DNA of 14,119 nucleotides, from assembly GCA_030428695.1 (NCBI GenBank), contig JAUIEM010000262.1, positions 1 to 14,119 on the forward strand, written 5' to 3'. Shown one piece after another: positions 7,770 through 14,119 of the stretch (within the stretch, counting starts at the first letter, position 1; each line of letters begins with the position of its first letter). The position numbers were made by a program, and so were the translations under genes. This DNA comes from a bacterium (GTDB lineage Bacteria; Planctomycetota; J058; JAJDCP01). The notes under the pieces are model-generated. The model did no database searches. It was not told where the DNA came from and was given only the letters and a program-made list of their open reading frames with translations.

Positions 7770-8114
7770 GCCCGGTGCGGGTTCCTCTGCGCCGTCGAAG
7801 GCGGCCTGGATGGCTCGAAGCACCCGAGAGCTCCGGCATCCGGGCCGCAGCGGGAATCCCGGCCATCAGACGGGTTCGTGGTCCTGTGCGACTTCGTCCC
7901 TGCCACCCGTCGCGCTCTCGTCGCGAGACGTCGAAGGCGCGGAGCGGAACAGGCCCGCGGAGACCAGCACCCCCGAAGTCCCGACAACCTCAACCCCACC
8001 ATCAAGCGAGGATCTGTGCCCAACAGTGCCAGAGCGGAGGTTCCGGCGAGGAATCTCTCCCCACCGCGCGGCCTTCCCCCGGAGTGACGGATGGCCCCCT
8101 GGAGGAGGAACCCG
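7770..8114. other. 345-bp intergenic region without a supported gene
   Basis: No frame here has the wobble-GC pattern, a start with a ribosome site or recognisable protein features. A short frame from a GTG at 7878 to 8087 lacks a ribosome site. CCTGGATG (7805-7812) can pair, with one G-T wobble, with CATCCGGG about 32 bases later. This pairing encloses a smaller CTCG/CGAG stem and might be a transcript-end structure for the kinase gene, but no T-run follows. I see no tRNA or convincing promoter. Confidence 0.4.
8101..8110 (+). promoter_or_regulatory. strong ribosome binding site deciding the 8115 start
   Basis: GGAGGAGGAA lies four bases before ATG 8115. The alternative in-frame ATG at 8091 has no such site and lies upstream of it, so 8115 is chosen. 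Confidence 0.7.
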
Positions 8115-8492
8115 ATGCCCAGGAAGCGCGCCTCACGCCGCCGCCACACCTCGCGCCGCCGCCACGCCTCGCAAGAGCGCCTGCTGCGGCGCATCTTCCG
8201 CTACTTCGGCCGGCTGTTTCCCCTGCCCCGCGCCCAGGCCTGCACCCTGCGCGTGCGCCAGGCCCTGCACGGCTCGGCGCGCAGCGCGCCGTTCCGCGAC
8301 CAGCGCGCGGTGCACCTGTGGGCGTTCATGAAGGCCTACCAGATCTCGTCGCAGCTCGCCCCCGAGCGCGCCGACCAGCAGGCGCGGCTGTTGCGCCACG
8401 AGGGCGGGCTGAGCCGGGAGGAGCTGGCGCTGCTGCTCGGGGAGCTGGCCCTCAAGCGGCGATCGTCCGGACCCAGCAGACCAGCACGTTGA
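8115..8492 (+). CDS. small highly basic hypothetical protein
   Basis: A 125-residue protein I do not recognise. The first 45 residues are extremely basic (Arg/Lys/His, two RRRHxS repeats) and look disordered or nucleic-acid binding. The middle and C-terminal parts look helical and hydrophilic (WAFMKAYQISSQLAPERADQ, then SREELALLLGELALKRR). There is no signal peptide or membrane segment. Support for its being real is the very strong ribosome site and wobble positions that are nearly all G/C in this frame. The last 41 bases overlap, tail to tail, the 3' end of the rRNA methyltransferase gene on the other strand. RNA or ribosome association would fit the composition and neighbour but is only a guess. 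Confidence 0.6.
   Translation: MPRKRASRRRHTSRRRHASQERLLRRIFRYFGRLFPLPRAQACTLRVRQALHGSARSAPFRDQRAVHLWAFMKAYQISSQLAPERADQQARLLRHEGGLSREELALLLGELALKRRSSGPSRPAR
8136..8171. repeat. 18-bp tandem repeat, two copies
   Basis: Units at 8136-8153 and 8154-8171 differ at one position and encode RRRHTS and RRRHAS in the basic N-terminus of the small protein starting at 8115. Confidence 0.75.
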
Positions 8493-9720
8493 GGTAGTTG
8501 CCCTCGGGGTAGTTGATCGCGACCGGGTGGTCGGCCCCGGGCCCGCGCCCCTCGAGCACCTGCACGCTGCGCCCGGAGCGCCGGGCCGCGTGGCGCACGA
8601 GCTCGGCGAAGCGCTCGCGGGAGATCGGACCGGAGCAGCTGCAGGTCACGAACCAGCTCTGGTCCCGGCTCGCCGCCAGGGCGTGCTTGTTCAGGTCGAT
8701 CAGGGTCTGCTCCGCGCGCTTGAGCTCGCTCTTCTTGCGCGCGAACTTCGGCGGATCGAGCACCATCAGGTCAAAGCGGTGCTCCTTCTCGCGCAGGTCC
8801 TTGAGGAAGCGGAACGCATCGGCGTGCACCCAGTCGATGTCGACCTCGTTCAGCTGCCCGTTCTCCTTCGCGACCACCAGCGCCTTCTCGTCGAGGTCGA
8901 CGCCGGTCACCGAGGCGGGCTTGCCGAGCGCCGCGGCGGTGACGCCGAAGCCGCCGGTGTAGCAGCAGATGTCGAGCAGGTGCCGGCCCTCGGCGAGCTC
9001 GGCGACGCGCTTGCGGTTCGGCCGCTGGTCGAGGAAGAAGCCGGTCTTGTGGCCGGTCTCGAAGTCGACGGCGAAGCGCACCCCGTGCTCGGTGATCGTC
9101 CGCGGCGCGCAGGTCTGCGCCGGCAGCTGGATGCCCTCGATACGCGCCGAGGCCTCCTCGGTCAGCACCAGCACCTCGAGCTCCTCGCCGAACAGGTTGC
9201 GCAGCGCCTTGACCAGCGCCTTGCGCCAGCGGAAGAAGCCGAGCGAGCGCAGCTGCACCACCGCGACGTCCCCGTACATGTCGATGATCAGGCCGGAGAG
9301 GCTGTCACCCTCGCTGTTGACCAACCGGAAGGCATCGCTCTGCTGCGGGATGCCGAGCCGCTCGCGCAGGGTCCAGGCGCGCTCGAGGCTCGCTTCCAGC
9401 CAGTCCGGGTCGAGGCGCGCGGCGGGATCCTCGCTCAGGATGCGGCCCTGGACGTTGGAGCGCGGGTGGAAGAAGCCCGAGCCTATGTAGTAGCCGCCCT
9501 TGTCGAGGAAGCAGACCGGCTCGCCGACGACGACCTCCTTGTCCCAGCCGGCGATCTGCCCCTTCATCACCCAGGGGTGGCGGTGCAGACGCTTGCCGCT
9601 GATGTGCACCCGGGGATGCGGCAGCTCGCCGCGGAAAGGACCGCCCGGCGCCGGTTCACGTTGCTTGCGGGAGGACTTCTTCCCGCGACCCGGTCCACGC
9701 CCGGAGCCCTTGTTCGCCAT
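8452..9720 (-). CDS. rlmI: RlmI-family class I SAM-dependent 23S rRNA methyltransferase
   Basis: A 422-residue protein of the RlmI/YccW family, which in E. coli makes 5-methylcytosine at 23S rRNA C1962. A basic, probably disordered tail (1-33) is followed by a PUA domain (about 36-100, with LHRHPWVMKG), the family's middle region, and the conserved KTGFFLDQR (225-233). The SAM-binding motif is DICCYTGGFG (250-259), with acidic VDLDE (274-278), motif IV LDPPKF (321-326) and motif VI TCSCSG (359-364), carrying candidate catalytic Cys360/Cys362. The C-terminus DHPVAINYPEGNYLNVLVC matches the family. ATG 9720 is chosen because it precedes the complete PUA domain and lies 13 bases after the stop of the upstream gene; a GAAGG-type site falls in that gap. 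The two genes are probably cotranscribed. Exact rRNA position is inferred from family only. Confidence 0.9.
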   Translation of the reverse strand: MANKGSGRGPGRGKKSSRKQREPAPGGPFRGELPHPRVHISGKRLHRHPWVMKGQIAGWDKEVVVGEPVCFLDKGGYYIGSGFFHPRSNVQGRILSEDPAARLDPDWLEASLERAWTLRERLGIPQQSDAFRLVNSEGDSLSGLIIDMYGDVAVVQLRSLGFFRWRKALVKALRNLFGEELEVLVLTEEASARIEGIQLPAQTCAPRTITEHGVRFAVDFETGHKTGFFLDQRPNRKRVAELAEGRHLLDICCYTGGFGVTAAALGKPASVTGVDLDEKALVVAKENGQLNEVDIDWVHADAFRFLKDLREKEHRFDLMVLDPPKFARKKSELKRAEQTLIDLNKHALAASRDQSWFVTCSCSGPISRERFAELVRHAARRSGRSVQVLEGRGPGADHPVAINYPEGNYLNVLVCWVRTIAA

Positions 9721-9733
9721 CACATCCCTTCTT

Positions 9734-10255
9734 CTACATCGAGCGCATGTACAGGTCGGCCCCGTCCGCGAGCGCGGCGTCGAGGGCGGGGAGCAGATCG
9801 TCGCGCAGGAGCTCTGCCCGTTCCTCATCCGCCCCCTCGACCAGGCCGGCACAAGCCGCCCGCAACACGGGGAGCTGGTCGCGACCGAGGAAGGCGACCC
9901 GCATCGGACCGTCCAACCCGGCCCCGTCCGGGCCCCGGTTCGCGCACAGCGCAGCGAGGGCAGGCGCGGCCGCGGCCAGCTGCTCGAGCTGCTCGGTCGG
10001 CAGGTCGACGCTCAGGGGCCGGTAGCCGAGCACGCCGACCACGGCGTCGAGGAGCTCGGCGGTATCGTCGCGCCCCCGCTCGCCCGCGAGCAGGGCGTCG
10101 ACCGCCGGCCCGTAGCGCTCGGAGCCGAGCAGCTCGAGCAGGGCGGCGCGCAGCGCCTCGTCGGGGGAGGCGAGCCGGGCTCGCAGGGCGGGGAGGTCGA
10201 TCGCGTTGATGATGGTGCGCACGAAAACGGCCTTTATTGTCGTCGGCGGCGCCAT
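9734..10255 (-). CDS. hypothetical alpha-helical protein upstream of rlmI
   Basis: A 173-residue, Ala/Leu/Asp-rich, largely helical protein with no signal peptide, membrane segment or motif I recognise. It includes IDLPALRARLASPDEALRAA, a segment around LGYRPLSVDLP, and an acidic helix near the C-terminus (EGADEERAELLRDDLLPALD). It lies 13 bases ahead of the rRNA methyltransferase gene and is probably cotranscribed with it. The start is uncertain: ATG 10255 has no ribosome site, while the in-frame GTG at 10222 has AAAGG nine bases upstream and would remove 11 residues. A TATTCT box on this strand at 10261-10256 would, if used as -10, favour the shorter form. The gene appears real from wobble GC content and the tight operon spacing. 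Confidence 0.7.
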   Translation of the reverse strand: MAPPTTIKAVFVRTIINAIDLPALRARLASPDEALRAALLELLGSERYGPAVDALLAGERGRDDTAELLDAVVGVLGYRPLSVDLPTEQLEQLAAAAPALAALCANRGPDGAGLDGPMRVAFLGRDQLPVLRAACAGLVEGADEERAELLRDDLLPALDAALADGADLYMRSM

Positions 10256-10330
10256 AGAATAGGGACAATCCACCGCGTTGTACAGGCCCGCCGCCGGCAG
10301 GCCCGCCCGTGGAGCCGCCGGGAGATCTGC
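10256..10330. promoter_or_regulatory. divergent 75-bp promoter region
   Basis: This gap separates two genes transcribed away from each other. Its left end is unusually AT-rich for the window: TAGAAT (10255-10260) on the plus strand and TATTCT (10261-10256) on the minus strand are overlapping -10-like boxes. CAGGCCCGCC occurs twice as a direct repeat 15 bases apart (10283-10292 and 10298-10307). GGGAGAT at 10320-10326 is the ribosome site for the gene at 10331. Confidence 0.4.
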
Positions 10331-11155
10331 ATGCACCGCGTCGTTCTCGCGCTGCTCGGCCTGTGCGCCGGCCTGGGCGCCCAGGTGCGCCTGCAGTACC
10401 GCTTCGAGCGGCTCGACGCGGCGCGCTACCGCGTCGAGAGCGAGCTGCGCGAGACCCTGACCCTGGCGGGCAGCGGCCCGACCGACGGCAGCCTCGAGAC
10501 GGTCAGCGAGCTCTCCTACCAGACCCGCGAGACCTACGGCCGCGAGGGCGCGACCCTGACGGTGCAGCTGCGCGTCGAGGAGGTCGAGGGCTCGCTGGTC
10601 AGCGACGGCGTCCAGCTGCTGCGCTTCTCCTCGGGGGACAGCCTGGCCAGCCCGGCCGAGCCCGTCGCGGCCCTGCTCGGGGCGACCGCGCGCTACCGCA
10701 TCGACGCCCAGGGAGAGCTGCTGCACTTCGGCGCCGAGGGCTTCGACGACGCGATCGCCGAGCAGCTCCGCGTGAAGTGGCCCGCGCTGCCGGCCGACAC
10801 CGTCGCCGTCGGCGCCGCCTGGGCCCAACGCTACACGCTCCCCGTGCCCGAGCTGTCGGGCTCGGTCGAGGTCGAGCTCAGCTACCGGCTCGAGGCCCTC
10901 GAGGAGTCGGGGCCCGCGGGCCCGCTCGCCACGATCACCGGCGAGCTCCGGCTCGCCGCCTCGGAGGACGCCGCCTTCAACATCAACGGCTCGGGCACCG
11001 TGCGCTGGACGTTGATGCTGCGCGGCGGCTGGCTGGTCTCCTTCGAGTCGCACACGGTCAGCCGCATGGACGCGCTCGGGGTCGAGCAGACCGTCGAGCA
11101 GACCACACGCCAGAGCCTGCTCGAGCTCGAGCTTCATCCAGAATCCGTAGACTGA
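10331..11155 (+). CDS. secreted hypothetical protein, DUF6263-like
   Basis: A 274-residue exported protein. Residues 1-17 form a signal peptide (MHR, hydrophobic VVLALLGLCAGL, then a likely signal peptidase I cut after GLGA). The mature part is almost all beta-strand: RLQYRFERLDAARYRVES, repeated strands such as EGATLTVQLRVEEVEGSL, a LPADTVAVGAAW turn, then GSVEVELSYRLEAL, ATITGELRLA and a C-terminal GSGTVRWTLMLRGGWLVSFE. The order of strands, the 'G..W' turn and the late 'hydrolysed-average' style strand recall DUF6263-type secreted proteins of planctomycetes, but the match is by eye. GGGAGAT six bases upstream fixes the start. It is the first gene of the 10331-13379 run, and its stop overlaps a possible start of the next gene (TGATG). 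No catalytic motif is visible; a binding or envelope structural role is possible. Confidence 0.8.
   Translation: MHRVVLALLGLCAGLGAQVRLQYRFERLDAARYRVESELRETLTLAGSGPTDGSLETVSELSYQTRETYGREGATLTVQLRVEEVEGSLVSDGVQLLRFSSGDSLASPAEPVAALLGATARYRIDAQGELLHFGAEGFDDAIAEQLRVKWPALPADTVAVGAAWAQRYTLPVPELSGSVEVELSYRLEALEESGPAGPLATITGELRLAASEDAAFNINGSGTVRWTLMLRGGWLVSFESHTVSRMDALGVEQTVEQTTRQSLLELELHPESVD
11148..11153 (+). promoter_or_regulatory. -10-like TAGACT at the end of the secreted-protein gene
   Basis: CCGTAGACTG overlaps the last codons of the upstream gene. Its string GTAGACTG is identical to that before the MetRS-like gene. If active it would give a nearly leaderless transcript for the GTG at 11167, as an internal promoter for the downstream two genes. 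Confidence 0.35.
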
Positions 11156-11157
11156 TG

Positions 11158-11162
11158 GGAGA
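11158..11162 (+). promoter_or_regulatory. ribosome binding site deciding the 11167 start
   Basis: GGGAG is followed after ATCC-C by GTG 11167, a good spacing. The alternative ATG at 11155, which overlaps the upstream TGA, would place this site inside the coding region and has none of its own. Confidence 0.5.
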
Positions 11163-11166
11163 TCCC

Positions 11167-12894
11167 GTGACCGCGCTGAAGACTTCCCGCCATCTTTCGT
11201 TGTTCCATCGCGACGGTGCGCTGTTCGTCTACCACGACCTGATCGGCTACGTGCTCGAGATGGACGTCCGCGTCTACCGCCTGCTCCAGGCCTTCGGGCA
11301 CGAGGGCCGCGAGCTCGAGGAGGTGCTCGCCGACAGCGGGTTCGTCGACGTCGAGGCCAAGGGCTTCGTCGACGTGATGCAGGAGCATTTCTACCTGCTC
11401 GCGCCCGAGATCGATGAGACCACCCACTTCGACGGCCTGTACCCGGTCTGGACCCCGTGGTCGATCCACTACGCGCCGAGCGACGCCGAGGTCGAGCTCG
11501 GCATCAAGGACCGCGACAGCGGCGCCGTCCGCTTCCAGAAGCTCAACGCCCTCGAGGCGCGGCTGTGGAACCTCAGCTGCGGCCAGCTGACCCTGCCGCA
11601 GATCGCCGAGCAGCTGCAGGCGCAGCTCGCCGAGCCGCAGGAGGAGCTGCTCGCCCGGCTGCGGGCCAAGGTGCGGGAGTGGACGCACAGCTCGCGGCAG
11701 CTCCTCAAGCTGATCTCCGAGCCGCTGCAGGGGACCTCCCTGCCCGCCTTCGCGCGCAGCTCGATGCCCTATGAACGGGTGCCGGCTGACGCCGACCTCG
11801 AGAAGATCCTGCAGCCCCTCGACGCGGTCGTCGACGTGCGCGACTACCACAAGCACACCATCGCCGACGCCGAGGAGCAGTTCGAGGTCGAGGAGACCAC
11901 CCTCTCGCACATGTTCCGCAACCCGCACCCCGCGCTGCGCGGCGAGACCTACGCCGGGCGCTTCGCCCAGCAGCTGGTCGGCTCGGGCTCCCTGCGGGAG
12001 GATTGCCGCTTCGTCGAGGTCGGCGGCGGCGTCGGCTGGTTCGCGCGGCGCTTCGTCGAAGGGCTGCAGAAGCACTACCCGGCCCTCGCCGAGAGCCTCG
12101 ACTACACCATCCTCGAGCTCGCCCCGGCCCTGGCCGCCTCGCAGCGCAAGGTGGCGGGGGAGGCGACCGGGGGGAAGGTGGTCACGGTCGACGGCGACGC
12201 CCTCGGGATGCCCTTCGCCGACGACAGCGTCGACCTGCTGGTGTCGAACGAGATGATCGGCGACCTGCCGACGGCGCGGGTGCTGAAGAAGGACGACGGC
12301 TACGTCGGCGCGGACGGCGACCCCGACGCGCCGGGGCCGCGGGCGATCCGGGACTACGGGCTCAAGTGCGCCGATGCCGGCGACGACTTCTGGCTCAACA
12401 CCGGCGCGTACGACTTCCTCAAGGAGATCCGGCGGGTGCTCAAGCCCGGTGGAGCCGCCGTGCTGACGGAGTTCGGGGAGAAGTGGGCGTACCCGATCCC
12501 CTCGACCCACCTCGACCACCGCGAGTTCTCGATCCACTTCGGCCACCTGGCGACGGTCGCGGAGAAGCTCGGCTTCTCGGCGGCGGTGGTCGGGATCATG
12601 CGCTTCTTGCAGTTCGAGAAGCAGATGCAGGTGCTGACGACCACGCGCACCAGCTTCGAGCTCCTGCGCGAGCTGTTCCGCACCCGCGACGTGCGCTTCG
12701 AGAAGCTCGCCTACACCGAGGCGATGTTCGAGGAGCTGTGCGTCGAGGCGAAGCTCGAGATGCGCTGGATCTCCCCGCTCGAGTGGCAGCCGCTCGGCAA
12801 GCGGGTGCTCGGGCTCAAGCCGAAGGAGTTCAAGGCGCTGGTGCTGACGCCGCCGATCAAGAAACGCAAGAAGAAGCGGGTGCTCGACCTGTAG
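11167..12894 (+). CDS. SAM-dependent methyltransferase with two N-terminal PqqD/RRE-like domains
   Basis: A 575-residue protein (579 if ATG 11155 is used). The C-terminal two-thirds holds a Rossmann methyltransferase: motif I FVEVGGGVGW (282-291), acidic strand YTILELAPALAASQ (313-326), DGDALGMPF (342-350) and LLVSNEMIGDLP (357-368). The FLKEIRRVLKPGGAAVLTEF helix-strand follows, then a long specificity region ending in a Lys-rich tail (KKRKKKR). The SNE..GDLP and LE.AP.L..SQ elements resemble MidA/NDUFAF7-type enzymes. Before the fold, residues about 8-80 (beta-rich, then EMDVRVYRLLQAF) and 105-170 (FQKLNALEARLWNLSCGQLTLPQIAEQL) each look like a PqqD-type winged helix. Such modules bind leader peptides in RiPP pathways. 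No precursor peptide is seen nearby, so peptide modification is a hypothesis. It is linked to the next gene by an 8-nt gap. Confidence 0.82.
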   Translation: MTALKTSRHLSLFHRDGALFVYHDLIGYVLEMDVRVYRLLQAFGHEGRELEEVLADSGFVDVEAKGFVDVMQEHFYLLAPEIDETTHFDGLYPVWTPWSIHYAPSDAEVELGIKDRDSGAVRFQKLNALEARLWNLSCGQLTLPQIAEQLQAQLAEPQEELLARLRAKVREWTHSSRQLLKLISEPLQGTSLPAFARSSMPYERVPADADLEKILQPLDAVVDVRDYHKHTIADAEEQFEVEETTLSHMFRNPHPALRGETYAGRFAQQLVGSGSLREDCRFVEVGGGVGWFARRFVEGLQKHYPALAESLDYTILELAPALAASQRKVAGEATGGKVVTVDGDALGMPFADDSVDLLVSNEMIGDLPTARVLKKDDGYVGADGDPDAPGPRAIRDYGLKCADAGDDFWLNTGAYDFLKEIRRVLKPGGAAVLTEFGEKWAYPIPSTHLDHREFSIHFGHLATVAEKLGFSAAVVGIMRFLQFEKQMQVLTTTRTSFELLRELFRTRDVRFEKLAYTEAMFEELCVEAKLEMRWISPLEWQPLGKRVLGLKPKEFKALVLTPPIKKRKKKRVLDL

Positions 12895-12902
12895 GAGGAA
12901 AC

Positions 12903-13379
12903 ATGACCAGCGAAGGCACGACGCGAGTGCGCACGGTCGCCTCGACCCGGGTGGAGATGACCCACATCATCCAGCCGACCTACACCAACGTGCTCGGGAC
13001 CGCCTTCGGCGGCCAGATCCTGTCCTGGATCGACACCGCCGCCGCGGTCGTCGCGATGCGCCACTGCGGAGGCCCGGCGGTCACCGCGCGCATCGACGGC
13101 GTGTCCTTCACCGAGCCGATCTGCTCCGGCGAGGTCGTCACGGTGCGGGCCTGGATGGGCTACACCGGGCGGGCCTCGATGGAGGTCGACGTCATCGTCT
13201 TCGCCGAGACCATCGGCATGAAGCGGCGCGAGGCGGTGTCGGCGCGGCTGACCTTCGTCGCGGTCGACGGCAAGGGGAAGCCGACGCCGGTTCCCAAGCT
13301 GCTGGTCAGCAACGAGGACGAGCGGCGGCGTTTCGAGGAAGGCGAGGAGCGCGCGGCGCAACGCCGGGTCCAGCGCTGA
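12903..13379 (+). CDS. acyl-CoA thioesterase, hotdog fold (YciA/BFIT-like)
   Basis: A 158-residue single-hotdog acyl-CoA thioesterase that would hydrolyse acyl-CoA to free acid and CoA in the cytoplasm. The signature is N29-x2-G32 with GG at 36-37 and Asp44 in YTNVLGTAFGGQILSWIDTAAA, the usual active-site loop and helix. It continues TARIDGVSFTEPICSGEVVTV for the central strands and SARLTFVAVDGKGKPTPVP at the end, as in the YciA group. The C-terminus has a charged helical extension (DERRRFEEGEERAAQRR). AGGAGG four bases before ATG 12903, overlapping the upstream TAG stop, supports translational linkage with the methyltransferase. The chain length accepted and the reason for this pairing are not evident. 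Confidence 0.9.
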   Translation: MTSEGTTRVRTVASTRVEMTHIIQPTYTNVLGTAFGGQILSWIDTAAAVVAMRHCGGPAVTARIDGVSFTEPICSGEVVTVRAWMGYTGRASMEVDVIVFAETIGMKRREAVSARLTFVAVDGKGKPTPVPKLLVSNEDERRRFEEGEERAAQRRVQR

Positions 13380-13392
13380 GCTTCAGCTCAGC
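13375..13392. terminator. shared hairpin between convergent genes
   Basis: GCTGAGC-TTCA-GCTCAGC forms a 7-bp stem with a tetraloop, or an 8-bp arm palindrome. It contains the thioesterase TGA (13377-13379) and ends just before the amidotransferase stop on the other strand (13395-13393). Being symmetric it could serve both transcripts, but no T-run flanks it. Confidence 0.45.
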
Positions 13393-14119
13393 TCAGGTGT
13401 CGAAGATCAGGTCGAGGAAGCTACGCGGCAGGCGGCAGGCCTCGGGGCTCTCCTTGAAGCTGTCGAAGGCCTCCTGGCGCTCGTCCTCGTCGAGGTGCTG
13501 CGCGTAGCCTTCGAGGTAGCTCTTGAAGCGCTTGAGGTTGTTCTCGCGGTCGAGCTCGGGGTGGAACTGCACGCCCCAGATCGGAGCTCCCGGCACGCGC
13601 AGGGCCTGGAAGGGGCTGCGCTCGCTGCTCGCGAGGTTCGAGATGCCCGGCGGATGGCGGGTCGCGCGGTCTTTGTGCCCGAGCTGCGCATAGAAGCGCG
13701 CGGGCAGGGCGCCGAACAGGGGGTCCTTCCGACCGCAGTCGGTCAGCTCGAGCTCGAAGCTGCCGACCTCCGTGTTTTCGGGGTCGTGGACGATCTCCCC
13801 GCCGAGGGCCTGGACGAGCATCTGGTAGCCGAAGCAAGAGGCAAACATCGGCTGGCGGCGGGCGACGATCTCGGCGAACAGCTCGAGGACGGCCTCGAAG
13901 CGGGGGAGGTCCCGGCGCGAGACGTAGAACTCCCCGCTGCCGCCGACCATCACCGCATCGAAGCGCCCCACCATCCGCGCGCTCGGCAGGCCGTCGACGA
14001 GGTCGTGGGGGACGAGCTGCTCCTCGCGCAGGCCACAGTGGCGGGCGAAGCACTCGCGCTCGTGGCTGCGCACGGGGTCGCCCGGACGCCTGGCCTGGAT
14101 CAACAAGACACGCAGATGG
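13393..14119 (-). CDS. class I glutamine amidotransferase-like protein (5' end beyond window)
   Basis: A GATase1-fold protein related to the glutaminase part of GMP synthase, where it releases ammonia from glutamine; stand-alone members act in various pathways or hydrolyse gamma-glutamyl bonds. The nucleophile elbow is FASCFGYQ, with Cys at 13836-13834. The His/Glu of the triad lie in GVQFHPEL (His 13563-13561, Glu 13557-13555), and GGSGEFY (near 13937) fits the oxyanion strand. The canonical GxCxG reads ASCFG, a modest change. A TTG at 14106 could open the frame, but coding sequence HLRVLLIQARRPGD continues in frame to the edge. It matches the first beta-strand of the fold, so the true start lies a few codons outside. 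At least 240 residues. No synthase partner is visible in this window. Confidence 0.88.
   Translation of the reverse strand, partial: HLRVLLIQARRPGDPVRSHERECFARHCGLREEQLVPHDLVDGLPSARMVGRFDAVMVGGSGEFYVSRRDLPRFEAVLELFAEIVARRQPMFASCFGYQMLVQALGGEIVHDPENTEVGSFELELTDCGRKDPLFGALPARFYAQLGHKDRATRHPPGISNLASSERSPFQALRVPGAPIWGVQFHPELDRENNLKRFKSYLEGYAQHLDEDERQEAFDSFKESPEACRLPRSFLDLIFDT

Noticed and set aside
7861..7900. GGTTCG-containing stretch as a possible tRNA T-arm
   Set aside because: No acceptor stem, anticodon arm or D-arm can be assembled around it.
7878..8087. 69-codon frame in the intergenic region
   Set aside because: No ribosome site, no recognisable features, mixed wobble composition.
7766..8497. 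Frame starting at an ATGA overlap with the kinase stop
   Set aside because: Looks translationally coupled, but the product is Pro/Arg/Ala-rich shadow sequence, and the 8115 frame has the strong ribosome site and proper wobble GC.

Overview
The window is about 70% GC or higher by eye. Wobble positions in the real genes are almost always G or C, which also produces very long spurious antisense frames. The best taxonomic guess is a Planctomycetota-like bacterium, with Myxococcota or a related phylum as the alternative. The reasons are a giant membrane Ser/Thr kinase with a 'DWG' in place of 'DFG' and a long C-terminal TPR array, many small lipoproteins or secreted proteins without recognisable families, and a contractile-injection/phage-tail type spike gene. 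This is inferred from gene style, not from a marker gene.

Layout. (1) 1-1211, minus strand, running off the left edge: a gpV/VgrG-type baseplate spike with an OB fold, a putative CCCH metal knuckle, a beta-helix, then a charged, collagen-like and Gly/Pro/Ser-rich tail. It is divergent from (2) a small lipoprotein (1394-1765). (3) 1849-3834: a class I tRNA-synthetase-like protein of the MetRS family, with altered active-site, methionine-pocket and KMSKS residues. (4) 3903-7769: a 1288-aa transmembrane Ser/Thr kinase with a TPR ectodomain. (5) 7770-8114: a non-coding gap. (6) 8115-8492: a small, very basic orphan protein whose 3' end overlaps, tail to tail, (7) an RlmI-type 23S rRNA methyltransferase (8452-9720, minus). 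That gene is the second in a two-gene unit behind (8) an unrecognised 174-aa protein (9734-10255, minus). (9) Divergent from it is a tight plus-strand run at 10331-13379: a secreted DUF6263-like protein, a methyltransferase with two apparent PqqD/RRE-like winged helices at its N-terminus, and a hotdog acyl-CoA thioesterase. (10) At the right edge, a class I glutamine amidotransferase on the minus strand (13393 to the edge) converges on this run across a short hairpin shared by both stop codons.

Working together. The clearest transcriptional units are 10331-13379 (overlap or 8-nt spacing) and 10255-8452 on the minus strand (13-nt spacing). The rest look like single-gene units. Four starts are preceded by a shared -10-like TA(T/G)ACTG hexamer plus G, and good GGAG-type Shine-Dalgarno sites decide most starts. 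The items most worth follow-up are the spike with the CCCH knuckle and collagen-like tail, the MetRS paralogue with a rebuilt pocket, and the double PqqD-like methyltransferase.
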